Below, piece after piece: positions 11,529 through 12,223 of a DNA stretch of 12,223 nt (its first letter is position 1; every line of letters begins with the position of its first letter). The stretch is from an uncultured Collinsella sp. (GTDB lineage: Bacteria > Actinomycetota > Coriobacteriia > Coriobacteriales > Coriobacteriaceae). The notes below the pieces were generated by a model. That model did no database searches. It saw only the letters and a program-made list of their open reading frames with translations, and was not told the origin of the DNA. A program made the translations under genes and the position numbers. Where the stretch lies: contig USCN01000022.1 in the NCBI GenBank assembly GCA_900553165.1, positions 1 through 12,223 of the forward strand, given 5' to 3'.

Positions 11529-12223
11529 ATGGCCGAACCCCACGATAGGAAGCCGATCCTCACGATCGAGCAGCAGATAGAGCACCTCAAGCAGAAGGGC
11601 GTAGCCTTCGAACTGTGTTCCGAGGAAGAGGCCGCGGACTACCTGCGCGACAAGTGCAACTTCTTCAAGCTCGCATCCTACCGCAAACTCTTCTCGAAAT
11701 ACGAGGGAGGCCCGCGCGACGGCCGCTACGTAGACCTCGACTTCGGCCAGCTGCGCCTGCTCGCGGCGCTCGACCAGGAGCTGCGCCACGCCCTGCTCGG
11801 CATGACGCTCGACATCGAGCATTTCCAGAAGGTGACACTGCTTCGCGAGATGGAGGACCGTGGAGAGGACGGCTACGCCATCGTGGCCGACTACATGGCA
11901 TCGCTTACCACTGCAAACAGGGAGTACCGCCTGCGCGAGCTCAAGATGAGCGGCCGCAGCCCCTACAGCTCGAGCCTCTACGCGAAGTACTCCGGCGACA
12001 TGCCTGCCTGGGCCTTCCTTGAGCTCACCTCGTTCGGCACCCTCATCGACTTCGTGCGCTTCTGCGCCAGGCGATGGGGCGACAGGCGCCTCGAGGCCTC
12101 CCACTACGACCTCAAGCGCGTGAAGTCCGTCCGCAACTGCGCCGCGCACGGCTCGTGCCTGATCAACTGCTTCGCCGAGAGGGGCGCCGCCCGGGGCTCG
12201 GCGTCCAGCGGCGTCTCCCGAAG
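11529..12223 (+). CDS. Abi family (AbiD/AbiF-like, Abi_2) abortive infection protein, 3' partial
   Basis: The first 231 codons are present and the frame is still open at the window end; family members are usually about 300 residues. The N-terminal TIEQQIEHLKQKGVAF (12-27) and NFFKLASYRKLFSKY (44-58) match the opening of Abi_2 proteins, which typically begin with a helix then 'YYRLxxY'. The segment RNCAAHGSCLIN (202-213) contains R-x4-H (Arg202, His207), the HEPN-type ribonuclease motif conserved in this family. These proteins stop phage multiplication, probably by RNA cleavage on infection. AGGAG (11517-11521) seven bases before the ATG supports the start. The gene stands alone, downstream of structured repeat-like DNA; a mobile or defence-island setting is possible but cannot be judged from this side only. 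Confidence 0.88.
   Translation, partial: MAEPHDRKPILTIEQQIEHLKQKGVAFELCSEEEAADYLRDKCNFFKLASYRKLFSKYEGGPRDGRYVDLDFGQLRLLAALDQELRHALLGMTLDIEHFQKVTLLREMEDRGEDGYAIVADYMASLTTANREYRLRELKMSGRSPYSSSLYAKYSGDMPAWAFLELTSFGTLIDFVRFCARRWGDRRLEASHYDLKRVKSVRNCAAHGSCLINCFAERGAARGSASSGVSR

Noticed and set aside
11466..12149. 227-codon minus-strand open frame opposite the Abi gene
   Set aside because: It is an antisense shadow; the plus strand carries Abi_2 features, a promoter and a ribosome binding site.

Overview
The window looks like chromosomal DNA from a high-GC, gut-type actinobacterium. Class Coriobacteriia, probably Collinsella or a close relative, is my best inference. It rests on codon style, strong AGGAGG-type ribosome binding sites, and a divergent type IIA topoisomerase pair of the kind seen there and in Clostridia. 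No rRNA, tRNA, CRISPR array or intact insertion sequence was seen.

Layout, left to right. (1) Positions 1-83 hold the last 26 codons of an unidentified gene, followed by a hairpin shared with the convergent gene to its right. (2) A two-gene minus-strand operon (997 down to 173) encodes a short Xre-type repressor and a four-helix membrane protein. Its promoter is near-consensus and is surrounded by four copies of TGACAGA, suggesting autoregulation. (3) Between that operon and the next lies about 450 bp of regulatory DNA with a 37-base palindrome and a LexA/SOS-like box, CGAAC-N4-GTTCG. (4) Positions 1450-5733 carry a plus-strand operon for the B and A subunits of a divergent type IIA topoisomerase (gyrase/topo IV paralogue), ending at a 14-bp GC-rich hairpin. 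(5) On the minus strand follow an AAA ATPase with a C-terminal PD-(D/E)XK-like nuclease motif (AAA_14/DUF4143 type) and an iron-sulfur flavoprotein-like oxidoreductase.

(6) Positions 10864 down to 7980 hold a compact divergent locus. A MerR regulator is read rightward. A three-gene unit is read leftward: an Isf-like flavoprotein, a carboxymuconolactone-decarboxylase/cupin fusion and an alpha/beta hydrolase. The shared intergenic region has the signature of a MerR-activated promoter, TTGACC-N19-TACCTT with a 20-bp dyad in the spacer. The regulator has Cys52, as in the aldehyde-responsive AdhR/NmlR group. I infer a carbonyl/electrophile-stress locus. (7) After a strong intrinsic terminator there are about 500 bp without a convincing gene but with several inverted repeats, probably an intergenic repeat element. 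(8) The window ends inside an Abi_2-family (AbiD/AbiF-like) abortive-infection gene carrying a HEPN-like R-x4-H motif.

The parts most worth a second look are the putative SOS control of the second topoisomerase, the MerR electrophile locus, and the structured non-coding stretch next to the Abi gene.
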